IMG/VR virus record: IMGVR_UViG_3300046516_001133
Location: 1 to 32,287 of that record
Source of the DNA: a virus
DNA: 32,287 nt
Reading direction: 5' to 3' (one strand)
Made by a program: the position numbers and the translations under genes. The notes under the pieces were generated by a model. It had not been told where the DNA came from. It was given only the letters and a program-made list of their open reading frames with translations, and searched no databases. Below, piece after piece: positions 15,588 through 22,865 of the stretch; position 1 is the stretch's first letter; each line of letters opens with the position of its first letter.

Positions 15588-15607
15588 CTCGTCGTGCTGA
15601 CAACGAG
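15588..15607 (-). repeat. Small inverted repeat in 65-base gap
   Basis: In the gap between two minus-strand genes CTCGTCGT (15588-15595) and ACAACGAG (15600-15607) can form an 8-bp stem with one G-U pair and a four-base loop. No T-run follows on the minus strand, so it is not a normal terminator. It may fold near the ribosome site of the 15570 gene. Confidence 0.35.
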
Positions 15608-15635
15608 GAGGACTGTCCCATGGGTTTGCAGGGCG

Positions 15636-16316
15636 TCAATGGCTTGGAAGGAAAATCTTCTCGGCTTCTGCGATGTCGTTGGAAGTGTCGATTTCGACCA
15701 GCTGAAGCTTTTTGGTCTGGCAGGCCCAGAGTTCGCCTCCGCGGTCGATAACCTCGTTCAAGGCCTCGTATCCGAAGTGGCGGCGACGATGCTTTTCGGC
15801 GAGGGCCGCACAGAACAGGCTGCGTTCGTTCGGCTGGAGCAGTGCGACGTGGCACCACTTGACCGGGAGACCGAAGCTGAAGTGGGTGACCTTGTTGTCG
15901 AACATGGTGACGCCGACTTCTTCTTCCCGAACGCCCTGGCGTGAGTCGATCAGGACACCGGAGCGTCCAGAGCCCATTGCGGCCAGGGCTTCCAGGTTGA
16001 ACACCAAGTCACCGTAGACGACCAGGACGGGAACGGTAGGAGGGATTGTCCGGAGCCCGATGGATACGGAGTAAGCGACGTTGGTCGTTTCGTAGTAGGG
16101 GTTTAGGACGAGACGGACGTCCTTGGGAAGAACTTCTCGGAGACGATGAGCCTCGAAGCCGGCCACCACGGTGATTTTCACACGGGGGAACGCTTCGCGA
16201 ACGAGCCGGATCTGGCGTTCGATCAGGGTTTCACCCTGAAGGTTGATGAGTGCCTTCGGTCCGTAGCTCTTCATTCGACGACCGAGGCCGGCGGCGGGAA
16301 TCAGGACGTGGAGCAT
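15636..16316 (-). CDS. Sugar-phosphate nucleotidyltransferase
   Basis: 226 residues. The opening IPAAGLGRRMKSYGPKALI is the nucleotide-binding signature of NTP transferases (G-x-G-x-R and P-K-x-L). A VVYGDLVF segment holds the metal-binding Asp, and NPYYETTNVAYS is shared with LicC/HddC-like enzymes. It would couple a sugar-1-phosphate to a nucleotide and so supply the glycosyltransferases, probably using the product of the GHMP kinase. The base and sugar are undetermined. ATG 16316 has only a weak ribosome site and overlaps the end of an HNH gene by 16 bases, another sugar-gene start occupied by an endonuclease. Confidence 0.7.
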   Translation of the reverse strand: MLHVLIPAAGLGRRMKSYGPKALINLQGETLIERQIRLVREAFPRVKITVVAGFEAHRLREVLPKDVRLVLNPYYETTNVAYSVSIGLRTIPPTVPVLVVYGDLVFNLEALAAMGSGRSGVLIDSRQGVREEEVGVTMFDNKVTHFSFGLPVKWCHVALLQPNERSLFCAALAEKHRRRHFGYEALNEVIDRGGELWACQTKKLQLVEIDTSNDIAEAEKIFLPSH

Positions 16317-16939
16317 CTTTGTCGCTTTCTTTCACGAAGGATGCGTAGGCACCAACGAACCAGTTCGTCGTCGCTCATGTCTAGTCGCATGAGATTGACC
16401 CGCTTATGTACCCATCTGATGTTGCCTGGGATGTAGCCTTTGCTACTGTCGATGCGGTCAAGAGATGCCGTTTGAGTGCGTTTGCTTTGTTTGTTGCGAC
16501 GAGACAGGTGAAGGTGTCGGTCCATCCTAAGAGGGAGACCGGTGAGGGCACATTTGCCGCCCTGTTTAACGAATAGTTCCCAGGCATGCTCTATTGTGAC
16601 AGTGACCTCTAACTCGCGTGCCTTAGCGTTTCTCAGAACAACGTACCAATAAGTTCCAGATAGCTCGCCACAACCACGCCACCGTTGCTTATGGATCGTT
16701 TCGGTACGCTTGCATCCACAGCTTGTGGTGTTGTCGCTTGCTAGGTTTCCACGTTGAACAATACATATGTTGCCACAGTCACACTCACATCGCAGCAGGC
16801 TGAGTCGTTTTCCGCTGGGGCGTTGGTAATAGCCGCCGTGTCCAATGATTGTGAGGCGACCGAATCTTTTTCCAACCCACTTAGCTACGAACCTGGCTGT
16901 CGCTGATTCTCCTCTTGGCCTTCTCAAACGCTTTGGCAT
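16301..16939 (-). CDS. HNH-type endonuclease (3 of 4)
   Basis: 212 residues from ATG 16939. The N-terminal zinc module has GKRFGRLTIIG with CECDCGN and SCGCKR clusters. The core reads GGKCALTGLPL, SLDRIDSSKGY and GNIRWVHKRVNLM. It is paralogous to the 14324 protein. It overlaps the upstream glycosyltransferase 3' end by 59 bases and the downstream nucleotidyltransferase start by 16 bases, which suggests a compact intergenic insertion. An alternative GTG start at 16996 extends further into the upstream gene. Homing activity is inferred from the family. Confidence 0.65.
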   Translation of the reverse strand: MPKRLRRPRGESATARFVAKWVGKRFGRLTIIGHGGYYQRPSGKRLSLLRCECDCGNICIVQRGNLASDNTTSCGCKRTETIHKQRWRGCGELSGTYWYVVLRNAKARELEVTVTIEHAWELFVKQGGKCALTGLPLRMDRHLHLSRRNKQSKRTQTASLDRIDSSKGYIPGNIRWVHKRVNLMRLDMSDDELVRWCLRILRERKRQRCSTS

Positions 16940-17687
16940 AACACTTGTTCCATACTTCTTTTGAGACGGTGCTTGATGAACTGTGCTCGCCAACACGGAT
17001 GGTTACCAAAGATTCTGCTATGTGGGTCAACACAAACCGTTCCGAGATTCTGAGCCACAAATCATAGTCTTCTACCACTCTCATGGACTCATCGAACGTG
17101 CCACAATGGGCAAACGCTAGCTTGGAGATGACCGAGTCGCAGTTGACGATGCACTCCCTAACCAGTCGCTCACGGTTGAACGGTTCCTTCCACTGGCGAA
17201 GCCTGAGTCCTCCGCTGTTGACCGTGTCGTAGTCGGAATAGACCACGCCGACTATTTCCGGGACCTTCAGGAACTCCTGGATCGACCGGGAAATCTTCGT
17301 CGGTGCGTAGGTGTCGTCGGAGTCCAGGAACGCGAAGAAGTCGCTTGTGTGCCAGTGGGCTTCGATGCCGCGGTTGCGGGAGAAACTGGGACCGTGGCCG
17401 CGAGTGAACCTCAGCAGGAGAAGCTCGATGTCCGTATTCACAAGCTTGCCGATGACGATGTCTGGCTCTTCAACCATTCCCTTGGCCTTACCAGTCCGCG
17501 GCCGGTACAGACGCTTCACCACCGAGTCAGACGAGCCATCCTTGGACCCGTCATCTACCAGAACGATCCGTAGCTTGTCGTGCGGATAATCCTGGTACTT
17601 GATCGAGTCGATGGCGTCGTTAATCCACTGGACGTGGTTGTGACAAGGAATGACGACCGTCACCAGAGGCTTTACGCTTTCGGGCAT
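16881..17687 (-). CDS. Family 2 glycosyltransferase
   Basis: 268 residues. TVVIPCHNHVQWINDAI and VLVDDGSKDGS are the GT2 opening. FLDSDDTY holds the DxD metal-binding site (about residues 130-135), and VVEDYDLWLRI is the catalytic ED-region helix. These make it the most complete GT2 of the island. ATG 17687 is preceded by GAAGGAAG. It overlaps the upstream gene by 16 bases, and the HNH gene covers its last 59 bases. The final residues SDSQVRS look non-conserved, so the end may have been altered by the insertion. Donor and acceptor are not predictable. Confidence 0.8.
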   Translation of the reverse strand: MPESVKPLVTVVIPCHNHVQWINDAIDSIKYQDYPHDKLRIVLVDDGSKDGSSDSVVKRLYRPRTGKAKGMVEEPDIVIGKLVNTDIELLLLRFTRGHGPSFSRNRGIEAHWHTSDFFAFLDSDDTYAPTKISRSIQEFLKVPEIVGVVYSDYDTVNSGGLRLRQWKEPFNRERLVRECIVNCDSVISKLAFAHCGTFDESMRVVEDYDLWLRISERFVLTHIAESLVTIRVGEHSSSSTVSKEVWNKCYAKAFEKAKRRISDSQVRS

Positions 17688-18592
17688 ACTTCCTTCAGCG
17701 GCTTGAGCATGTGCGGGTTCTTGTGAACGAATGAAATCCATTGGATCTTCTCCGCAACGGTGTTCAGCGTCAGACAGTGAGAGTCGGCAGTAAGCTCTCC
17801 GATGGCCGGCACGTCAGTCTCGCCCTCGATGTTCACGACCGACTGTGCGTTGCCACAGATGAGCCCGTGCTTGTGCATGGGAATCGACATCGTCAGACCA
17901 TTGATGGTTCCCTCGGGCAGAACCATCATGAAGGTGCCCAGGTCGTCATTGACCGCCCGGTCGAGGTTGAGGATGAAGTCCTCCGGCAATTCGTAACCAG
18001 GAGTGGCAATGACGTAGAAGTGTCCCTTGCAACGATTGATGGCGATGTCCAGAGCCCGTTCCCTGCTGACTCGCTTGCCGTCCTTATCGCGGTCAACGAC
18101 GTCGGTAAGCTCCCAGTTGTAGGGCGTGTTGAAGTTGCCGAAGAAGCGGGACATGTAGGCGTGAAGTTTGCCTACCTTGTTCTCGTCCTGGTTGTTGACG
18201 AACACGATGTTCGTTGGCTTCAGGATCTGCGAACCGATGCTGCGATTCGTCTTCTCGAGGTCTTCGAGGCGAAGGCCAGCTTCCATCGGAATGACCACTT
18301 CAACGCGAAGCGTAATTTCGCGTCGGGCCATGGAGACCTGATCGGCCTCGGGAATGCTCCGAGCCCATTCGCTGCCGCGGTCACGGAAGGCATTGCACAT
18401 GCGACCGTTGACGATGTCGAAGTTGGCTTCGTCGTCGAATGCTTCGGCCAGGTTGTTGGTCGCCTGGTACTTCTCGCGTCGGCCAAACCGGCAGCCGGTC
18501 TGCGTGGGTTTACCTTCCTCGTCCGAGAACTCGGCAAAGACGCACTTCTTACAGGCCGTGTGAACTGGCTGAAGGACGGGAAGCTCTTCCAA
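17672..18592 (-). CDS. Cys-rich glycosyltransferase-like protein, 306 aa
   Basis: The N-terminal part has C-x-x-C (ACKKCVFAEF) and QTGC with CRFGRRE-type spacing, a pattern I know from large-phage proteins of unknown role. The middle part (VEVVIPMEAG then a run ending in GHFYVIATPGYELPEDF) has the GT-A layout, but the place of DxD reads ATPGYEL. It may therefore be a degenerate or metal-independent transferase. TTG 18592 is chosen because AAAGGGG lies six bases before it. The next methionine is about residue 65, after the Cys motif. It overlaps a tiny membrane gene upstream by 44 bases and a GT2 gene downstream by 16. Function is uncertain. Confidence 0.5.
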   Translation of the reverse strand: MEELPVLQPVHTACKKCVFAEFSDEEGKPTQTGCRFGRREKYQATNNLAEAFDDEANFDIVNGRMCNAFRDRGSEWARSIPEADQVSMARREITLRVEVVIPMEAGLRLEDLEKTNRSIGSQILKPTNIVFVNNQDENKVGKLHAYMSRFFGNFNTPYNWELTDVVDRDKDGKRVSRERALDIAINRCKGHFYVIATPGYELPEDFILNLDRAVNDDLGTFMMVLPEGTINGLTMSIPMHKHGLICGNAQSVVNIEGETDVPAIGELTADSHCLTLNTVAEKIQWISFVHKNPHMLKPLKEVCPKA

Positions 18593-18647
18593 GACGGACC
18601 CCTTTGATGTAGACGAACAGAAGAACGATGATGACGAAGTCGTTCAT
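18549..18647 (-). CDS. Tiny membrane protein, 32 aa
   Basis: ATG 18647 overlaps the methyltransferase-like stop as ATGA. It encodes MNDFVIIVLLFVYIKGVRLG and a short Ser/Arg-rich tail, so one hydrophobic helix is followed by a positive tail. The last 44 bases overlap the start of the next gene in another frame. The coupling geometry and hydrophobic N-terminus make it plausible, but at this size chance is possible. Confidence 0.4.
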   Translation of the reverse strand: MNDFVIIVLLFVYIKGVRLGRASRPSASSHGL

Positions 18648-19120
18648 GGTCGCTGACAGGTGATGACTGCTCGGTGGTCGTGGATGCGTTTCGTGAGCAG
18701 CTTGTAGCCCTTGTTGCCAAGAACGGCACAGAGTAGGCCGAGGGTGTAGCTTGCCTTGCGAATCTCCCAGGGCTCGCGTTGCTCGCCATGAATCAGCCGG
18801 TTGGCCTCATCAACAGTGATACTGTCGGACAGCACTGCTTTGGCAACCTCTTTGAAGTCCACCACGCTGACGGTCAGCTTGCCACCGTGGGCCAGCTTGG
18901 ACAGCCAGTGGTCAAGGATGGTGTCGGCCGCGGCAGCCGGTGCGAAGTCCAGAATGTCGTGAGCGACGATTTCCTGGGCCTCAGCGGCATCGACCGCATG
19001 GTCTAGTTGGAAGACCTCGCCCTTGATGCGGCTGTTGTCGCCGTCAGGAACGAACGGGTCGATGTTCACGTAGCCAGAACGAATGTCGCCTGCGTTGTTG
19101 AGCAGGAGATTGATCTTCAT
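18644..19120 (-). CDS. SAM-methyltransferase-like protein, 158 aa
   Basis: The protein opens MKINLLLNNAGDIRSGYVNIDPF and continues with ADTILDHWLSKLAHGGKLTVSVVDF. GYVNID plus the later GGKLTVSV strand matches predicted class I methyltransferase-like proteins that occur in sugar clusters, where an L-x-P-G-G-x-L strand follows the SAM domain. A typical GxGxG loop is missing, so the protein may be short, degenerate or only related. ATG 19120 has GGGGAG upstream and overlaps the stop of the next tiny membrane gene (ATGA). Its stop overlaps another tiny membrane gene. In-frame upstream sequence is not used. A glycan-methylating role is an inference from position. Confidence 0.45.
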   Translation of the reverse strand: MKINLLLNNAGDIRSGYVNIDPFVPDGDNSRIKGEVFQLDHAVDAAEAQEIVAHDILDFAPAAAADTILDHWLSKLAHGGKLTVSVVDFKEVAKAVLSDSITVDEANRLIHGEQREPWEIRKASYTLGLLCAVLGNKGYKLLTKRIHDHRAVITCQRP

Positions 19121-19302
19121 AGGACTCCCCAGGAATGAAGGAGAAGGACGACGAGAATCAGGATGGCTGTGCCAGCGGCAATGAGCCACCCATGGATGGG
19201 CGACACAATGTCGTACGGTGTCTCCGCTATGCCGACTTTTAGTGCGGTGCAGAGACCAAAGATGCCGATGAGCATGGCCAGCACGTACGACCAATGGATC
19301 AA
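19117..19302 (-). CDS. Two-helix membrane protein, 61 aa, TTG start
   Basis: Two transmembrane helices (about residues 5-22 and 38-58, the latter WLIAAGTAILILVVLLLHSW) are joined by a short polar loop (AETPYDIVSPIHG). TTG 19302 overlaps the glycosyltransferase stop as TTGA, and CAGGAG sits six bases before it. This gives good support for a non-ATG start with the same geometry as the ATGA junctions. The stop overlaps the methyltransferase-like ATG (ATGA). Holin-like size and topology are noted, but no lysis gene is nearby. Confidence 0.6.
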   Translation of the reverse strand: MIHWSYVLAMLIGIFGLCTALKVGIAETPYDIVSPIHGWLIAAGTAILILVVLLLHSWGVL

Positions 19303-20321
19303 GACTCGCTCCTGTAAATGACTTGGGCCGCTTCTTCGAGCACCCGGTTCCAGTTCTCCACGAACTTCCCCATAGAGAAGCGTTCGACGACCGTCTTGCG
19401 TGCGGCCTGGCCCAGCTTCCGGCAGAGTCCGGCATCTTCCAGCAGCATTCGGCAGTATCCGGCAAGCTCGGCCGGATCGTTGGAAAGGAAGCCGTTGACG
19501 CCGTTCTCGATGATTTCCAGAATCATGCAGTTAGCGGTGGATACTACTGCACAACCACACGACATAGCCTCGAGCAATGCGGTGGGCACCGGGGAAATCA
19601 ACGACGTGTTCACAAAGACTGTGGACTCGCGATAGCGGTTGACGAGTTCCGCCACGCTCCGGGCCGGCTCAGACAGTCCAGGGGTAGCTCCAACCACGAA
19701 GGTAGGCAGCCCGTTGGTGACTTGCTTCCACAGCTTGAAGCCACAGCACCAGTCCCGGTTCATCCAGTCGTTGACCACCGAGAGCAGGTGGCTCTTCTTG
19801 GTGACGACCGCGTCCAGCGGCTTGAATCGGTCCGTGTCGATGCCGTGGTGAACGACCTGGGCCTCGTCCGCTCCCCACCCCCAGGCTTCCCTGCTGAACT
19901 CAGAAATGAAAACGTTGATGTCGCCTCTCATCCCCTTGAGTTGTTCGACTTGGGCTGGCGACCAGGACGAATGCGGTAGCGTGTGCTCCAGGCTCACCAG
20001 GGGCAGGTGATGGACGCTGGCCACCTGTTTCGCCAGCTGGAACTGACCGAACTTGTTCTGGCTCAGCACCAGATCGAAGTCGAGTTCGGGTGGGATCTGC
20101 TTGTCGCCGCGGTCGGGGTTGAGAAGGACATGGTTCGCCGGAAGAGGAGCGTAGATCGGGTTCCAGTCCTTAACAGATGGTGTTCGTACCATGTAGAACA
20201 CAGCGTTGGTCTTGGCCAATCCCGACTGGTATCTTTCGTGCGTGGGAAAGGTCAGAACGTTTAGTGGTTCTCCAGGTTGTCTGGTGGCTGCCCTTACGAT
20301 GCTACCGATAGGTGATGGCAC
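19299..20321 (-). CDS. Family 4 glycosyltransferase
   Basis: 340 residues. GTG 20321 is preceded by AAAGGAG at a five-base spacing, a strong ribosome site. The GT-B layout is clear: VHHGIDTDRF (about residue 160) starts the donor-binding half and PVPTALLEAMSCGCAVV (about 243-260) is the GT4 signature. It probably adds one sugar of the glycan using a nucleotide donor. No membrane anchor is present. The start overlaps the end of an HNH-AP2 gene by 28 bases, the fourth sugar-gene start occupied by an endonuclease. Its stop overlaps the next gene as TTGA. Confidence 0.8.
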   Translation of the reverse strand: MPSPIGSIVRAATRQPGEPLNVLTFPTHERYQSGLAKTNAVFYMVRTPSVKDWNPIYAPLPANHVLLNPDRGDKQIPPELDFDLVLSQNKFGQFQLAKQVASVHHLPLVSLEHTLPHSSWSPAQVEQLKGMRGDINVFISEFSREAWGWGADEAQVVHHGIDTDRFKPLDAVVTKKSHLLSVVNDWMNRDWCCGFKLWKQVTNGLPTFVVGATPGLSEPARSVAELVNRYRESTVFVNTSLISPVPTALLEAMSCGCAVVSTANCMILEIIENGVNGFLSNDPAELAGYCRMLLEDAGLCRKLGQAARKTVVERFSMGKFVENWNRVLEEAAQVIYRSES

Positions 20322-20797
20322 AGGTTCTCCTTTGGGAAGTTCAGTTTGGCAAACTGGCCAAATAGCTCTAAGGCCTTAGTGTCGTAGGCCCTTGCTGCGA
20401 CAAGTTCGTCATCGAAAGTGCCTATATGCACTTGCTTGTAGTTCAAAACGATGGTCACACGCCAAAGCGACCGTCTTTTCTCCCACGAGACGCCCTTGTA
20501 ACAAGAAGAGCACCGTTCCCTTTTCTTCTGGTTGCAGGTGTTCTGTTGATTATTGCACAGCCTTAAATTCTTCCTTGTGCAATCGTGCCTGCATCCATTT
20601 CGATGGTCAACAAGTGGCACTCGTTTTGGCAGACCGAGCAAGTACCTATGTAGGTACACTTTGCGTTGGCAGCCGAAGTATCCATAGACGTAACGGGTCT
20701 TCTTGTTTATGTACCACTTGATCCCGAGAAGGCTCTCGTAATCATCGTCATCGACAAGTGCCATAACCGGAGAGTTCTCGAGCCGAAGCTGCCGCAC
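20294..20797 (-). CDS. HNH-AP2 homing-type endonuclease (4 of 4)
   Basis: 167 residues from GTG 20797, chosen because AAAGG lies eight bases before it and it comes one base after the upstream stop (TAAAGTG). A TTG at 20845 is an alternative. Order of domains: a VDDDDYESLLGIKWY opening, HRYLLGLP, the HNH core (VDHRNGCRHDCTRKNLRLCN), a CSSCYKGVSWEK stretch, then an AP2-like DNA-binding region (WRVTIVLNYKQVHIGTFDDE and AARAYD). This HNH plus AP2 layout is well known for phage homing endonucleases. It is a different family from the other three HNH genes, and its 3' end overlaps the GT4 start. Confidence 0.8.
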   Translation of the reverse strand: MRQLRLENSPVMALVDDDDYESLLGIKWYINKKTRYVYGYFGCQRKVYLHRYLLGLPKRVPLVDHRNGCRHDCTRKNLRLCNNQQNTCNQKKRERCSSCYKGVSWEKRRSLWRVTIVLNYKQVHIGTFDDELVAARAYDTKALELFGQFAKLNFPKENLCHHLSVAS

Positions 20798-20798
20798 T

Positions 20799-21209
20799 TT
20801 ACAGGCCTTTACTGTTCGCAATTGTTGTGTGGAAACATTTGTCAAAACCGCACGGCGGGAGCGTGTAGGGGCTCGACACCGGCAGTCCGAGTTCCAGACG
20901 AATCTCTTCGAGTCGTTTGCTGAAGACGTTCAGCCAGAAGTACAGTTCGCTACTGTAGACGTGAGGGTGATAGAAGAACTCAACTATTTCGCCCTCGTGT
21001 TGCCCCCAGATGCCGAGGTTCGGGGGATGCTCTTTACGAACAACCGAAATGTGGGCCGCGTACAATTGACGATTGGTCGGAACCCACTTTGGTATGAGCG
21101 AACGATAATAGCTCGTAAGCCCTTCATCGATTTCGACAATGAGCTTGAGGCCACCTTGAGGCCCCACGCAATAGCGGAGTGTACCCGAGGATGAATGGAG
21201 AACTTCCAC
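20799..21209 (-). CDS. 2H phosphoesterase-like protein
   Basis: 136 residues. Two H-x-[ST] motifs, HIS (53-55) and HTT (127-129), are the catalytic pair of 2H phosphoesterases, which process 2',3'-cyclic or 2'-5' RNA ends. Around them NRQLYAAHISVVRKE and GFDKCFHTTIAN match a phage branch of the family. The GTG start at 21209 has GGAG about 11 bases before it, a weak but usable spacing. It overlaps the neighbouring upstream frame by 226 bases. It lies one gene away from a P-loop kinase, suggesting RNA end repair. The substrate is not known. Confidence 0.65.
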   Translation of the reverse strand: MEVLHSSSGTLRYCVGPQGGLKLIVEIDEGLTSYYRSLIPKWVPTNRQLYAAHISVVRKEHPPNLGIWGQHEGEIVEFFYHPHVYSSELYFWLNVFSKRLEEIRLELGLPVSSPYTLPPCGFDKCFHTTIANSKGL

Positions 21210-21376
21210 TGTTTCTTTTGCTCCAGGTAGTCTTCCACTGCACCCAAGTACCGGTTGTATGTTTCGTTTCTAGACTCTGGTGGCCTGAGATTCTTTACGA
21301 ACTCGACGCCGTTGGCCGACTTGTCGCCGATCAGCGATTTGTGAAGTTGCAGCTTGTCAACGAATGGCTTTCCCAT
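20984..21376 (-). CDS. Hypothetical protein, 3' part doubtful
   Basis: ATG 21376 overlaps the kinase stop (TAATG) and has AGGGAG upstream, so initiation is well supported. The first 63 or so residues (MGKPFVDKLQLHKSLIG to KQWKFSIHP) look like coding sequence, with a GVEFVKNLRPP and NRYLGAVEDYLEQKK helix. The rest of the frame lies opposite the phase of the 2H phosphoesterase and shows no protein-like pattern. Either the two genes overlap by 226 bases, or a -1 shift near CAAAAG (about 21220) fuses the frames, or a base error is present. No family is recognised. Confidence 0.45.
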   Translation of the reverse strand: MGKPFVDKLQLHKSLIGDKSANGVEFVKNLRPPESRNETYNRYLGAVEDYLEQKKQWKFSIHPRVHSAIAWGLKVASSSLSKSMKGLRAIIVRSYQSGFRPIVNCTRPTFRLFVKSIPRTSASGGNTRAK

Positions 21377-21930
21377 TAGAGACTCCCTAGGCATGTGGCC
21401 ACATCTTGTTCCTTGCGTGCCTTGACCTTTTCACGAAGACTGGCGAACGTCGCGTCCCAGTTGGCTCTGAGAGTCAACATCTGTTCGGACATTCTCTGAA
21501 TCGGTCCCACAAGATACGACTTGCCGGTAGCAATGGCCCGACGCACGCACACGTCTCCCCAGACATCAATGAAGACTGGCGAAGCCTCAATATCGATCCT
21601 GAGATAGCGAAGCAGTGTTTCTTCGGTTGTGCAGGTCTCGTCGATGATAACATCGAATCCCCGGTTGAGAAGGGTTCGAGTCATCACATCCATGTGAGAA
21701 AAGACCAGGGGCTCCGACAGAGGAAGGTAAGCGTGGCCGTGTATGGCTTTACGCAAATCGTCCCCGGACACAATTGCCCGAGGACGAAAGGTTTGTCTAC
21801 TGCCATCAGGCCATTCATAGATGGGTGTTTCCTGCACCCAGAAGTCGCAATAGGTGGATTTTCCTGAACGCGGAAGTCCCACTGTGAAGAACAACTTCCC
21901 TATGGTTTCCTGTGGAACGTTTGACGACAC
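21376..21930 (-). CDS. P-loop kinase, polynucleotide/zeta-type
   Basis: 184 residues. The Walker A motif is GLPRSGKST (18-26). SGDDLRKAI and VIIDETC (the Walker B-like strand) fit the P-loop kinase branch that includes T4 Pnk, zeta-type and gluconate-kinase relatives. A basic lid region follows. GTG 21930 has AGAGG eight bases before it and lies 31 bases inside the PhoH gene. A 2H phosphoesterase follows one gene later, and this pair resembles the kinase and phosphodiesterase parts of RNA-repair enzymes such as tRNA ligase. The substrate could be RNA 5'-OH ends, a nucleoside or a sugar, and is not settled. Confidence 0.6.
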   Translation of the reverse strand: MSSNVPQETIGKLFFTVGLPRSGKSTYCDFWVQETPIYEWPDGSRQTFRPRAIVSGDDLRKAIHGHAYLPLSEPLVFSHMDVMTRTLLNRGFDVIIDETCTTEETLLRYLRIDIEASPVFIDVWGDVCVRRAIATGKSYLVGPIQRMSEQMLTLRANWDATFASLREKVKARKEQDVATCLGSL

Positions 21931-22865
21931 GATTTCATCCTCTTTGAGCCGTCTGCAATCGGCGAAAACTCGTCGCCGTCGTAGAGGTCGATAATGGCCT
22001 TACAGTGGTGGCACTCGATCTGTTCCACGTCCTCGCTGTCTTCGTACCAGAGCTTCGCGTGGCACGCGGGGCATGGCTCGTCGTACCAGACTTCCTCTTC
22101 GTTGGTCAGAATGACAGGTGGTGATACATCATCCGTGAGAGCTTCGTCCACCCACTGGATCAGGGGATGACGAACAATGTCCTCACGGCCCAGGACGATG
22201 ACGGAAATTGGCTTCTCTTTGAAGCCTTCCTTGGCCCTGAAGCGACGGATGACTTCGTAGAGCGGTACGCCCATGTGAGTGGGCAAGTCAGACTGGGTGT
22301 AGTCTCCGTTGACCACCACCCGGCTGTTCAGGGCGAATCGCGTCAGGAACATCCGAAGCTGCTTGAAGGTGGCGTTCTGGGCTTCGTCGAGGATGACGAA
22401 TGCACTCCTGAGCGAACGACCACGCATCTTTCCGAGGGGGATGATTTGCAGCTTGCCCTCGAACATCAGCTTCCGGATCTCGTCAGCAGAGAAGAAGTCG
22501 CCGAAGGCTTCCGTCATTGGAGCCATCATGTCGGCGACCTTTTCCATCATGTCGCCAGGCATCGCACCCATTTTCTCGTCGCATTCAACCAGTGGCCGCG
22601 TGATGATGATGCGGTCAACGCGGTTGCTGCGAAGCATCTCCGCAGCGATTCCACATGCCAGCCAAGTCTTGCCCGTTCCAGCCGGGCCAACGCAGACGGT
22701 GATAATCTGCGTCTCGAGCGAGTCTACGTATCGTTCTTGATTCTTCGTCTTACCCCTTGGCCGGGTTCGCCGCTCCTCCACCGATTGGTCTCGGAGGTCT
22801 TTCCAGTGCGGCTCCCCAGGTTCGTACGTGCTAGGAAGGTCCACCCACCGACGTTTGGTTCCCAT
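21900..22865 (-). CDS. phoH: PhoH-like ATPase with C-terminal zinc ribbon
   Basis: 321 residues. Walker A is GPAGTGKT (60-67), Walker B VILDEAQN (157-164), and TRPLVECDEKMGAMPGD and GDYTQSDLP are PhoH family features. The family consists of ATPases found widely in phages, proposed to act in RNA metabolism. The last 60 residues add a four-Cys ribbon (Cys265, 268, 285, 288), which I do not expect in typical PhoH and which may bind nucleic acid or a partner. ATG 22865 overlaps the GT4 end by 35 bases. Its neighbours, a P-loop kinase and a 2H phosphoesterase, fit an RNA-related role. Confidence 0.85.
   Translation of the reverse strand: MGTKRRWVDLPSTYEPGEPHWKDLRDQSVEERRTRPRGKTKNQERYVDSLETQIITVCVGPAGTGKTWLACGIAAEMLRSNRVDRIIITRPLVECDEKMGAMPGDMMEKVADMMAPMTEAFGDFFSADEIRKLMFEGKLQIIPLGKMRGRSLRSAFVILDEAQNATFKQLRMFLTRFALNSRVVVNGDYTQSDLPTHMGVPLYEVIRRFRAKEGFKEKPISVIVLGREDIVRHPLIQWVDEALTDDVSPPVILTNEEEVWYDEPCPACHAKLWYEDSEDVEQIECHHCKAIIDLYDGDEFSPIADGSKRMKSCRQTFHRKP

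Noticed and set aside
15636-16316. Naming the nucleotidyltransferase hddC
   Set aside because: It shows general NTP-transferase motifs closer to LicC-type proteins. The sugar and nucleotide cannot be told from sequence, so no symbol is given.
17741-18607. 288-residue plus-strand frame opposite the Cys-rich glycosyltransferase-like gene
   Set aside because: It is antisense to a gene with coherent motifs. It is rich in Val, Asp and His with no recognisable fold.
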